Assembly (NCBI RefSeq): GCF_000807855.2 | Contig: NZ_JRYR02000001.1 | Coordinates: 966,565 to 1,030,564, forward strand | Reading direction: 5' to 3' | Origin: Flammeovirga pacifica | Lineage (GTDB): Bacteria; Bacteroidota; Bacteroidia; Cytophagales; Flammeovirgaceae | Length of the DNA stretch: 64,000 nt | Shown: positions 9,136-17,358 of the stretch, one piece after another | Position numbering within the stretch: position 1 is the stretch's first letter | Layout of the letters: every line of letters starts with the position of its first letter | Made by a program: the position numbers and the translations under genes | The notes under the pieces: model-generated | The model's database searches: none | What the model saw: the letters and a program-made list of their open reading frames with translations, nothing else | What the model was told of the DNA's origin: nothing

Positions 9136-10283
9136 TCAATTACACTACTAGGGATATTTACAATTCTTTCTTCTAATTTAACAGCAACCTTTTGGTTATC
9201 TTTCAAACAATCCGCAAACATAGGCATTCGCCACATTAAATTCCAAATTGGTCGTGTCATTACTTTTTGTTCATTTGAAAATGATAAAAACTCATCTTTT
9301 TCTTGTTTATCGTTAAAAGTAATTGTATTCAACCAATAATTTGACTGACTAAATTCCGGTTCTTGAAAAACTGTTACCTCTGTAGATAATTTTTCAATAT
9401 ATTCATTTGCTAATTTTCGCTTAGATTTTAAAAACTTTGGAAGTTGTTCTAATTGAGCGTAAACCAATGCAGCATTAAGGTTCGGCATTCTGTAATTATA
9501 GCCTATTTCATCATGATTGTATTCAAAGGCATGTGGTACTTTTGCAGTTGTTGTGATATGTTTTGCCCATTTTGCAAGCTTTGCATCATTTGTGATAATA
9601 CAACCTCCTCCTCCAGCTGTTGTTATTTTATTTCCATTAAAACTAAAAGCTGCAATTTCACTGAAAGTTCCAGTATGTTTCCCTTTATAGTAACTCCCTA
9701 AAGACTCAGCTGCATCTTCAACTACAGAAATATTATATTCTTGAGCAATTTCTACAATTTCATCGATTTTACATGGGTGACCAAAAGTATGCATTGGCAA
9801 TATTGCCGCTACTTTTTTACCACTTATTTTATTGTAAGGTACATTATTTCTCAACTCAATATTTTGCTGAAGATATTTTTTTAATGCAAATGGGGAAAGG
9901 CCTAAAGTTCTTTCATCTACATCAATAAAAACGGGGTCTGCATTACAATATTTTATTGCATTAGCTGTAGCAACAAAAGTTAAACCTTGTGTTAACACTT
10001 CATCTCCCTCTTTTACACCAGCTGCGAGTAATGAAATATGAATAGCAGAAGTTCCATTCACAGTTGCAATAGCATATTTTGCTCCTGTAATTTCACACAT
10101 TTTTGACTCAAATTTGTCTACATATTCACCTACCGAAGAAACAAAAGTAGAATCTATTACATTATTGATATACTTTTTTTCATTCCCCCAAAAACGAGGC
10201 TCATGCAAAGGAATAAAATCTTCTTCTGATTTAAAAAGGTTTCTTATGACTGTAATTATTTTATCAAATAAGTTATTTTTCAT
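9132..10283 (-). CDS. LegC-family PLP-dependent aminotransferase
   Basis: This 383-residue enzyme of the DegT/DnrJ/EryC1 class has a strongly LegC-like N-terminus (FIPLHEPRFWGNEKKYI, then DSTFVSSVGEYVD). The PLP lysine is in FSFNGNKITTAGGGG, near residue 218. LegC enzymes aminate the 4-keto-6-deoxy nucleotide sugar produced by LegB, using glutamate as amino donor. The gene order dehydratase, aminotransferase, acetyltransferase matches bacillosamine/legionaminate pathways. Start and stop codons are shared with both neighbours (TAATG at 10281-10285, ATGA at 9132-9135). Confidence in the family is high; the exact nucleotide on the substrate (GDP or UDP) is inferred. Confidence 0.88.
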   Translation of the reverse strand: MKNNLFDKIITVIRNLFKSEEDFIPLHEPRFWGNEKKYINNVIDSTFVSSVGEYVDKFESKMCEITGAKYAIATVNGTSAIHISLLAAGVKEGDEVLTQGLTFVATANAIKYCNADPVFIDVDERTLGLSPFALKKYLQQNIELRNNVPYNKISGKKVAAILPMHTFGHPCKIDEIVEIAQEYNISVVEDAAESLGSYYKGKHTGTFSEIAAFSFNGNKITTAGGGGCIITNDAKLAKWAKHITTTAKVPHAFEYNHDEIGYNYRMPNLNAALVYAQLEQLPKFLKSKRKLANEYIEKLSTEVTVFQEPEFSQSNYWLNTITFNDKQEKDEFLSFSNEQKVMTRPIWNLMWRMPMFADCLKDNQKVAVKLEERIVNIPSSVIE

Positions 10284-11464
10284 TACATTTTACTGTCTAA
10301 ATATTTACCTTTTTCTAAATGATTGAAATTTGGAATCATTTCATTAAATAAATCTACAATAGCAGATTTTTCCCATTTTTTATCCAACAACATTTTATTA
10401 ATTGTAGATTCAAAGTTTGTTAATTTATCTTCAGAGTATTTAAGATTATTTTTAATAATTCCAAGGTTTACAAATTTTTCTAATTCGAGAATTTCATTAT
10501 CAGTATAAAATTCCTCAAAATCTTTTTCTCCTGTAGTATCAGATTTTGCAAATAAACAAGGCCATTTGTTATTTTGTGGAAGAATTGTCATTAAATCTCT
10601 TGCCTCCTGTTCTGTCTCACATAAATAAGCTGTAAATCCTCTACTTTTCAAGTATTTAACTGCTATTTCAGAAAACGTAATCAAGTGTAAATCTTCTGAT
10701 AATTTAGGAAAGAAGACATCTCTATTTTCTCCAAAAACACAAGACATTAAACATAATTCACCTGACTCTTGTGGTACAACAAAATATCTTTTTATGTCAT
10801 TTGGAGCCACAAGCGGTTGTATTTTTTTAATTCTTTGATCAAAACTATGAAGAAGAGAACCATCAGAGAAAGCAACATTAGCAAACCTTGCCATAGAAAC
10901 TTCAATATCTTTTGAACGTCTATGAATAAACATTTCCATAATTCTTTTTGATGCCCCCATCATATTTACAGGGTTAGCCGCTTTATCAGTAGAAACACAA
11001 AAATATTTTTTCACTCCTTTCTCAATTGCTTGCTGAAGTGTTTTATCTGTATTAAAGATATTCACCTTAATCATTCTCATTAAAGTATAAGGATCTTTTT
11101 CACTTCTAACATGCTTTAGTGCTGATAAATTTAGAATATAATCATATTCTCCATCCATTTCCCAAAAAACATCATACTCAATAGATCCAATATCTAAAGC
11201 AAATGTTTTAAATTCGCCATTGATATACCCAAAAGAGCTTCTTAAATCTCTTACTAACTCCACTAAATTATTTTCTGAAATATCAACTACATGAAGTTTT
11301 TGTGGATTTCTTTTGAAAATCTCTTTAGTAACTGATTGTCCAATGGTCCCAGCTCCTCCTAAAACTAAAAACCGTGAATTGTTTACAACTTTGGTCAGTT
11401 TATTTTCATTATTATTTATATCTAAATTAAAAAGTCCTTCACTTCTACCAATAATTTTATGCAT
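10283..11464 (-). CDS. Sugar-nucleotide 4,6-dehydratase (LegB/PglF-like)
   Basis: This 393-residue soluble SDR enzyme has the NAD-binding loop VLGGAGTIGQS (34-44). The active-site region STDKAANPVNMMGASKR (158-174) shows Met (M169) where classic SDRs have Tyr, with K173 four residues on; this substitution is normal in the FlaA1/PglF/WbpM dehydratase branch. It removes water from an N-acetylglucosamine nucleotide to give the 4-keto-6-deoxy sugar. The frame stays open to 11560, but the ATG at 11464 starts just before the conserved region and avoids overlapping the divergent LRR gene, so I chose it. It is the first gene of the leftward glycan operon; only 40 bp separate it from the divergent gene. 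Confidence 0.88.
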   Translation of the reverse strand: MHKIIGRSEGLFNLDINNNENKLTKVVNNSRFLVLGGAGTIGQSVTKEIFKRNPQKLHVVDISENNLVELVRDLRSSFGYINGEFKTFALDIGSIEYDVFWEMDGEYDYILNLSALKHVRSEKDPYTLMRMIKVNIFNTDKTLQQAIEKGVKKYFCVSTDKAANPVNMMGASKRIMEMFIHRRSKDIEVSMARFANVAFSDGSLLHSFDQRIKKIQPLVAPNDIKRYFVVPQESGELCLMSCVFGENRDVFFPKLSEDLHLITFSEIAVKYLKSRGFTAYLCETEQEARDLMTILPQNNKWPCLFAKSDTTGEKDFEEFYTDNEILELEKFVNLGIIKNNLKYSEDKLTNFESTINKMLLDKKWEKSAIVDLFNEMIPNFNHLEKGKYLDSKM

Positions 11465-11504
11465 AATGTGTATCTTAGTTTCGTAGTAAAATTGATAAAA
11501 AAAA

Positions 11505-14486
11505 ATGAAATATTTTATAATTACACTGACATTAATTTTAATATTGAATATATCAACCAAAAGTCAGGTATTAATAAGTGATTCTTTAGCATTAGTTTCT
11601 TTAAAAATTGAGAACCCTAGTTCATTAATTAATTGGGAATTGAATGACCCAATTTCGACATGGGAAAGAGTGAAAATTGTAAATAACCGAGTTTCTGAAT
11701 TATTGATTTATAATTGGAGAATTGAAAACATTCCAGATAATTTCTCAAATCTAACAGAATTAACATTACTTTCTCTTTATGGGAATACAAATCTAAATTA
11801 TCCTGATAATATCAGCTCTTTAACAAAGTTAGAAGAATTAAACTTAGGTAAAATATATATTTCAAGAATACCAAATTTTGTTTTTACTATTCCTAACCTA
11901 ACCAAATTAAAAGTACAAACAAATGAAGAATTAACTACTTATGACACAAGAATTAATAATTTTAACCTAAATTTAATTTGGTATCAAGAAAACAAACTCC
12001 CATTTTCCGAATTAGAAAAAATTGAATCTAAAAACATCTCGAACACTTGGATTTTACCCCAAAGAAATAGTGTCATAGGAAATGATACTATTGTTTATTA
12101 CCAAAGTTCGTACCATTTAATTGCACCAGATACAACAAATAATAATGTATACAAATGGTATAAAGATGGTAATTTAATATCGGATGAAATAAACAATAAT
12201 TTAATAGTAAATGAGGATGGTCAATATAATTGTGTAATTACAAATACTAGGTATACAGGTTTTAATGTAAGTTCTGCAAATATAAATATCACCAACAATA
12301 CAGAATTTCTTAATGACTCGTTAATTTTAGTGAAATTATTTAATGAAAACATCTACAATAAATTAGAATGGCCATTACCTAATAATAATAATAATGTTTT
12401 ATTAAAAAACTGGAAGGGAATAACCCATTCAGGTTTTCAAGGAGATAAAATTTCTACTGTACAAATAAGTAACTCAAATATATATTTTATTCCCAAACAA
12501 TTTAATTCTATAAATCGTATTGATTCTCTTGACGTCTCAAGTAATCATCTAAATTTTGATCAATTATATGGGATAAAAAATATAACTGTAAATAGTTATC
12601 TATCTTATTCTCCTCAAAAAAATGTCGGAAAAGAATCATCTATAGGTTTTGAAGATACAGCATTGACAATTGATGTCGACAAATCAGTTACTGACACCTC
12701 TGGTAGAAATCAATACCAATGGTATAAGGATAACATAATTATTACAGGAGCAAACCAAAGAACTTATACCACGTCTGAAATAGGAACTTATCATTGTGAA
12801 ATCACCAATCCCGATTTCCCTGACTTGACTTTATATCAAAATAATATTTTCATTTTCGATCAAAATCTTTTTAATCAAGACTCCACCATAGTACGTCAAA
12901 TAAGTGAGTCAAATATTGGCAATACTTTAGGTTGGAACTTAAATGATCCTATTTCAACTTGGAATGGTGTGAATTTAAGAGGTGGACGAGTAAATGGATT
13001 ACATTTAACCAATAAAAATTTATCAAACTTACCTACAAATATAAATAACTTAGATAAATTGGATAGTTTAAATGTATCCAATAATAATATAAATACCCTA
13101 CCAATAACTTGGAATTCACTTACTGAATTAACTTATCTTGATTTTTCTGAAAACCAAGTTTCAACTATACCCCTTGAATTGTATAGTTTAAGTAATATTA
13201 CACACCTTAATATAAGTAATAACATCATTGCAGTTTTTGATGATTCAATAAGTAATTTGATTTTACTTGATTTTTTTGATGTTTCCAATAACCTATTCAC
13301 CTTTGATGATTTACTACTTGTAAATAAAGACAATATCACTTCTTTCAACTATACTCCTCAAGGACTTGCAGGGCAAGAACAATTTATTGGAACTGCTGGT
13401 ATAATTGAAATTAGTGTTGATGCAACTGTAGATCCATACGTAACAACAAATTCATATCAATGGTTTTATGAACGAAATATAATTATTGGTGAAACAGAAA
13501 GAACTTATACCGTTAATAATCAATATGGTATTTATCATGTTACAATTTCAAATTTAGAATTACCTGGTTTAACATTAAGAACTTCTGATATAAATGTAAC
13601 ACCAGAAGCTACATTTGTGACTGATTCTTTAGCCTTAATTACATTACTGGATGGTAACCCAAATCATCAATTGGATTGGATAACTACTACCCCAGTTGGA
13701 TCATGGGAAGGAATTAAAGTTGATGGTTTATCTACAAGAGTAATATTTATTGATGTTTGGAGTAAAAATTTAGATACTTTCCCTTCAAGTTTAGCTACTT
13801 TAGATTCACTTCACGAGATAAATTTTGGTTCAAATAATCTCACTTCATTACCCCAAGAATTAGATCAATTGAGCGCTTTAGAATATGCTAATTTTTCAAA
13901 TAATCATCTAACATTTGTTGAATTGAATAAAGTCCAAATTGACACTAGTTATAATTTTGTCTATCAGAACCAGAAAAATATTGGCGAAGAAAGCACAACG
14001 GTAACTTTAGAAAATGGGTTCAACTACTTAATTGTACCTGATGATAGTAAAACTTCAGATGATAATTTCCAATGGTACCGCAATGGAGATGTAATTAATG
14101 GGGCAACTTCAGATTCATTAAGGGTGAATAATATTGGAGAGTATAATTACACTATCGTTAACCCTCATTATCCAGATGCACTTTTGTCCTCATTTAGTAT
14201 TACTGTTGATGGAGAAGTCACAAGTATCAATGATGGAAAAGAAAGTATTATTAAAGTATTTCCTAACCCAAGTAACGCTCTTATTCATGTACAGACGATT
14301 TCGAGTATATATATATCAGATATATCTATTTATTCAACAAATGGCTCAGAAATGTACAGTGTTGTTAAAACATCAATGTCATTGAATAATTGGGAATTGA
14401 ATATTAGCAGTCTTAGTAAAGGGGTTTACATCATGAAAATTGTCACCAATAATGATATTATAAATATTAAAATTCAGAAAAATTAA
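11505..14486 (+). CDS. Secreted LRR / Ig-like repeat protein with T9SS sorting domain
   Basis: This 993-residue protein has a signal peptide (about 1-20, ending STKSQ). Four repeated modules follow, at roughly 25-265, 268-452, 455-699 and 704-903. Each opens with a DSLxLVxL...W cap, and three of the four have a DPISTW- or GSW-type segment. Each continues with leucine-rich repeats of the LxxLDxSxNxLxxLP type and ends with an Ig-like segment recognisable as QWYKDG...YxCxITN. The last 80-90 residues (IKVFPNPSNA onward) are a type A T9SS C-terminal sorting domain. The protein should be exported and either anchored to the cell surface or released. It lies divergent from the glycan operon, so a surface adhesion or recognition role is plausible but not shown. 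Confidence 0.88.
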   Translation: MKYFIITLTLILILNISTKSQVLISDSLALVSLKIENPSSLINWELNDPISTWERVKIVNNRVSELLIYNWRIENIPDNFSNLTELTLLSLYGNTNLNYPDNISSLTKLEELNLGKIYISRIPNFVFTIPNLTKLKVQTNEELTTYDTRINNFNLNLIWYQENKLPFSELEKIESKNISNTWILPQRNSVIGNDTIVYYQSSYHLIAPDTTNNNVYKWYKDGNLISDEINNNLIVNEDGQYNCVITNTRYTGFNVSSANINITNNTEFLNDSLILVKLFNENIYNKLEWPLPNNNNNVLLKNWKGITHSGFQGDKISTVQISNSNIYFIPKQFNSINRIDSLDVSSNHLNFDQLYGIKNITVNSYLSYSPQKNVGKESSIGFEDTALTIDVDKSVTDTSGRNQYQWYKDNIIITGANQRTYTTSEIGTYHCEITNPDFPDLTLYQNNIFIFDQNLFNQDSTIVRQISESNIGNTLGWNLNDPISTWNGVNLRGGRVNGLHLTNKNLSNLPTNINNLDKLDSLNVSNNNINTLPITWNSLTELTYLDFSENQVSTIPLELYSLSNITHLNISNNIIAVFDDSISNLILLDFFDVSNNLFTFDDLLLVNKDNITSFNYTPQGLAGQEQFIGTAGIIEISVDATVDPYVTTNSYQWFYERNIIIGETERTYTVNNQYGIYHVTISNLELPGLTLRTSDINVTPEATFVTDSLALITLLDGNPNHQLDWITTTPVGSWEGIKVDGLSTRVIFIDVWSKNLDTFPSSLATLDSLHEINFGSNNLTSLPQELDQLSALEYANFSNNHLTFVELNKVQIDTSYNFVYQNQKNIGEESTTVTLENGFNYLIVPDDSKTSDDNFQWYRNGDVINGATSDSLRVNNIGEYNYTIVNPHYPDALLSSFSITVDGEVTSINDGKESIIKVFPNPSNALIHVQTISSIYISDISIYSTNGSEMYSVVKTSMSLNNWELNISSLSKGVYIMKIVTNNDIINIKIQKN

Positions 14487-14507
14487 TAAACCATGAAATT
14501 GTTTATT
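14485..14507. terminator. Possible weak bidirectional terminator
   Basis: Between the convergent LRR and flippase genes, AATAAAC (14485-14491) pairs with GTTTATT (14501-14507) across a 9-nt loop, flanked by A/T runs. It overlaps both stop-codon regions. The stem is short and AT-only, so it is a weak candidate. Confidence 0.35.
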
Positions 14508-15678
14508 ATTTTAAACTTTTCAATAGCATCACCCCACCCAAAATTAAAGAAACCCCTACTACCCCTAAGATAAAAATCATCAACCCATAAAAATAAAAAA
14601 GACCAAAACAGCATAAAAGAAGGACCTTTCCAATAATATTCACTTTCAATGTAAAAGTGATTTGTCCTTTTGCATTTAAATATATTTCTGAGAATATATA
14701 AATGCTCTGCGTGAAGATTAAAAAAGAAAGAATAGAGAATAATTGACCGCTTTCACGCCAAATCTCTCCGAAAAAGGTTATGAAGAGTAGCTCTGCAGTA
14801 AAATAGAAAATGATAGAAATCGATAAGGTCATCACTCCTATCATCAAAATTGATTTTTTGAATAAATCATGTTCTGATTTTTTGGAGAAGTAGGAGAAAA
14901 ATAAATTCTTAGTGATTTGTTGTATCATCATGACTAATTGTTGTTGTATGGATTTCGCTTTGATATATCCTCCAACTACTATTGCACTACTTAAAGAAGA
15001 AATCACTAAAATGTCTAATTGGTCAAAAATCTTATTGATTCCCCTACTAAATGTTCTCTGAATAGCAAAGTTCTTAAGTACACCGATATCTTCTAGTTCA
15101 ATACTAGGCTTCCATTGTTGTAAAAAGAATATGATACTACTTTGTATTGTATATCTACTTATAAAGTTAATTACTAAAGCATATACCCCCCATCCACAAT
15201 AGGCTAAGGTTAACCCAATAATTGAAGATATGATTACCGAATATATCTGAGCTTGGGCAATTAACTTAAAATTCAAATCTATTTGTGCCTTTCCTATCAT
15301 CATATTACTGATGCCATCAAATAAATAGAATATACTTAATAGTATTGATGGGTAATATGGAAAAGGGATAATTTCAAATAAATGAAAGATTGGATAAATT
15401 AAATTGAAAAGTATAAAACAGATTACACCTAAAACAAGTACTATCCAAAAGGCTTTACTCAGTTGTTTATCATTTAATCTGTTGTTCTGAACGATAGCCT
15501 CATCAATTGAAAAATCTTGAAATACTTGTAAAATATTTACAGCCACCATCATCATTCCAAACTCAGCATAATCAGAGGGTGTAAGAAATCTCGTCATAAA
15601 TATGGAAGATATGACAATGATGATCTGACTTGTAATCTTTGATGAAACTTCGAATGTGAGATTTTTTATAAAACTCAA
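14506..15678 (-). CDS. Oligosaccharide flippase family protein (second Wzx-like)
   Basis: This 390-residue multi-helix membrane protein belongs to the MOP/Wzx group. The N-terminus SSIFMTRFLTPSDYAEFGMM and the FSRGINKIFDQLDILVISSL segment match the RfbX-type pattern. It is about 80 residues shorter than the flippase at 3998-5413, with fewer C-terminal helices, so it could be a naturally short form or have lost its end; the frame itself is intact. It is transcribed leftward toward the LRR gene and is not joined to the main glycan operon. Presumed role: lipid-linked glycan translocation across the inner membrane. Confidence 0.78.
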   Translation of the reverse strand: MSFIKNLTFEVSSKITSQIIIVISSIFMTRFLTPSDYAEFGMMMVAVNILQVFQDFSIDEAIVQNNRLNDKQLSKAFWIVLVLGVICFILFNLIYPIFHLFEIIPFPYYPSILLSIFYLFDGISNMMIGKAQIDLNFKLIAQAQIYSVIISSIIGLTLAYCGWGVYALVINFISRYTIQSSIIFFLQQWKPSIELEDIGVLKNFAIQRTFSRGINKIFDQLDILVISSLSSAIVVGGYIKAKSIQQQLVMMIQQITKNLFFSYFSKKSEHDLFKKSILMIGVMTLSISIIFYFTAELLFITFFGEIWRESGQLFSILSFLIFTQSIYIFSEIYLNAKGQITFTLKVNIIGKVLLLCCFGLFYFYGLMIFILGVVGVSLILGGVMLLKSLK

Positions 15679-15736
15679 TGTGCTAATGAATACTTTACTT
15701 TCACTAAAAAAATTTCTTTAAAAATAGAGAATAGTA

Positions 15737-15764
15737 AGGAGTTCGGAATTAGGAGTTAGGAGTT
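15737..15764. repeat. Short TAGGAGTT direct repeats
   Basis: Three near copies of an (A/T)AGGAGTT word occur here (15737-15744, 15750-15757, 15757-15764). Single or double copies recur in other gaps of this window: about 17232-17243, and in reverse orientation about 19507-19523. They lie only between genes. Confidence 0.55.
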
Positions 15765-15842
15765 TTTTATATCAAACGGTAAAAATTATCGAAAACTAAT
15801 GCTTTAAGGATACAAACTAGATCTATTTTTAGAAAAGATTCT

Positions 15843-15850
15843 TATTTTTG
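15843..15850 (+). promoter_or_regulatory. Candidate -7 promoter element for greB
   Basis: TATTTTTG fits the Bacteroidota -7 consensus TAnnTTTG and lies 21 bp upstream of the greB start codon. No clear -33 TTG is seen at the right spacing. Confidence 0.35.
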
Positions 15851-15871
15851 TTGCTTAATTAAACTAAGAAG

Positions 15872-16336
15872 ATGAATAACTCTGCGTATATCACAATTGA
15901 AGGAATGGAGGGCTTGCAACAAGAAGTGCAGGTACTTTGGGAAGAAAGGAAAATAGTAACTGAGGCAGTTTCTGAGGCGGCAGCAATGGGAGATCGTTCA
16001 GAGAATGCTGAATATATATATGGTAAAAAGAAGCTTAGAGAAATTGATGGACGTTTGACTTATTTAAGACGTCGTATTGGTGCTGTAAAAGTTTTTGATC
16101 AGGATATTGATGAAAACAAGGCTATGTTCTCTGCTTATGTTACCTTTAAGGATCAAATAAATAATGTAATGACACTTCGTTTAGTCGGACCTGATGAAGC
16201 GGATATCAAAAAGCAATCAATTTCTATTGCCTCTCCAATAGGTAAAGCTCTTTTGAATAAGGAGATTGGAGATACTGTTGATGTCATTACTCCTGCTGGT
16301 AAAAAAACTTTCACTATTCAGAAAGTAAAATATTAG
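15872..16336 (+). CDS. greB: Transcription elongation factor GreB/GreA family
   Basis: This 154-residue protein has the two-domain Gre layout. An N-terminal coiled coil (about 10-75) carries the acidic tip AAAMGDRSENAEY, in which D41 and E44 match the catalytic acidic residues that enter the RNA polymerase secondary channel. A C-terminal FKBP-like domain contains IASPIGKALLNKEIGD. The factor stimulates transcript cleavage by stalled RNA polymerase. The MGDRSENAEY tip, with a following YGKKKLREID, is closer to GreB than to GreA, but Bacteroidota often carry only a generic Gre factor. It stands alone; the next gene begins 58 bp downstream in the same direction. Confidence 0.88.
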   Translation: MNNSAYITIEGMEGLQQEVQVLWEERKIVTEAVSEAAAMGDRSENAEYIYGKKKLREIDGRLTYLRRRIGAVKVFDQDIDENKAMFSAYVTFKDQINNVMTLRLVGPDEADIKKQSISIASPIGKALLNKEIGDTVDVITPAGKKTFTIQKVKY

Positions 16337-16394
16337 CAAGGCACAGCATTTGATTGTCTTATAAACATGAATATTACTTAAAGAATCTATAAAT

Positions 16395-17228
16395 ATGATC
16401 TATAAAAACATTTTTCTAACTTTTACTTTTTTACTCCTTACTCAACTAACAGCTGTTGCTCAAGATTGGTATGTATTACATGTTTCTGGTAATATTATGA
16501 ATACTACTACCAATGCATTAGTAAAATCTGGAGATATGTTAGGTGAAGATCTAGCTCTTCAATTTGATACTGAAAATGCAAAAGCGGTGGTAATTGCTCG
16601 ATCTAAAGGAAAAATGTTATTAGACGGAAGCAAGAGTACTCGAAATGAGAATGGGGAATTTATGAGTTTAGTTTCTCAAGTCCTTTTTCCTGTTCAATCA
16701 AACAAAATGATGAGTACTCGTCGTGTTACTTTTGGAGGTGAAATGGATATTTCATATTATTTCAATGGTGGATCTTATGTTTTCATGAGTGATTCTGTTG
16801 TTATGAAGGTTGATAAATTCAGATATCCCCTATCGGAAAACAAAAAAATGGCTGTGCGTTTTAATTCTGATGGAGAAACTTACAACCGTTGGATTGAAAA
16901 CTATGGATCTGAAAATAACATATTAATCGATACAAAAGCTGTATTTGAGGGTGTTAACCCAAGTCATATCGATATGGTTGATGTCTATTATCTAGACATG
17001 AGTAACGATAAACCTAATCCTAAACATATTGGTAGTTTTGATCCTATCTTCATTAATGAGGACAAACTAAAAACTGAACTTATTTCTTTAAAAACATTCT
17101 TGTCAGAACATCAAAACGAATCTGATCAAACTGTTAAACAAGAACTTTATCAATATGTTCTAGATATTTACGGTAAAGTGGATGAGGAAATGTTTAAAGA
17201 TTGGAGTAATGCTGTTGGAGTAATGTAA
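16395..17228 (+). CDS. Secreted protein with FecR-like N-terminal region
   Basis: This 277-residue protein has a signal peptide (about 1-22, ending TAVAQ). The segment after it reads like the start of a FecR-type domain: VSGNIMNTTTNALVKSGDML, then LQFDTENAKAVVIAR, meaning a V-x-G strand, a K-x-GD-x-L turn and a strand with a regulated residue. The C-terminal half (about 150-277) is not recognised. I have no clear family match, so this is a structural guess. The next gene, 130 bp downstream on the same strand, encodes a CHASE2-like membrane protein. FecR-domain and CHASE2-domain genes are often neighbours in other bacteria, which supports the reading. Expected location: periplasm. Confidence 0.6.
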   Translation: MIYKNIFLTFTFLLLTQLTAVAQDWYVLHVSGNIMNTTTNALVKSGDMLGEDLALQFDTENAKAVVIARSKGKMLLDGSKSTRNENGEFMSLVSQVLFPVQSNKMMSTRRVTFGGEMDISYYFNGGSYVFMSDSVVMKVDKFRYPLSENKKMAVRFNSDGETYNRWIENYGSENNILIDTKAVFEGVNPSHIDMVDVYYLDMSNDKPNPKHIGSFDPIFINEDKLKTELISLKTFLSEHQNESDQTVKQELYQYVLDIYGKVDEEMFKDWSNAVGVM

Positions 17229-17358
17229 TATCGAAGTTAGGAGTTGTTTAACCAGCATGTAAAGTATTTTACAATAGTCATAATAAAAATGGACTCTTAA
17301 TAGAACTTGAACAACCTATTGTTATAATTGTGAGAGTACAATAATATTTTTTTAAATA

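Noticed and set aside
7438-11464. Full legionaminic or pseudaminic acid pathway
   Set aside because: No NeuB/LegI, NeuC/LegG or CMP-transferase gene is present in the window, so only the early part can be claimed.
11465-11560. Longer N-terminus of the LegB-type dehydratase
   Set aside because: It would overlap the divergent LRR gene, is highly hydrophobic and unlike the family start; the ATG at 11464 fits better.
14506-15678. Second flippase as a pseudogene
   Set aside because: It is shorter than the other Wzx, but the frame is intact with no internal stop or frameshift, so there is no evidence it is broken.
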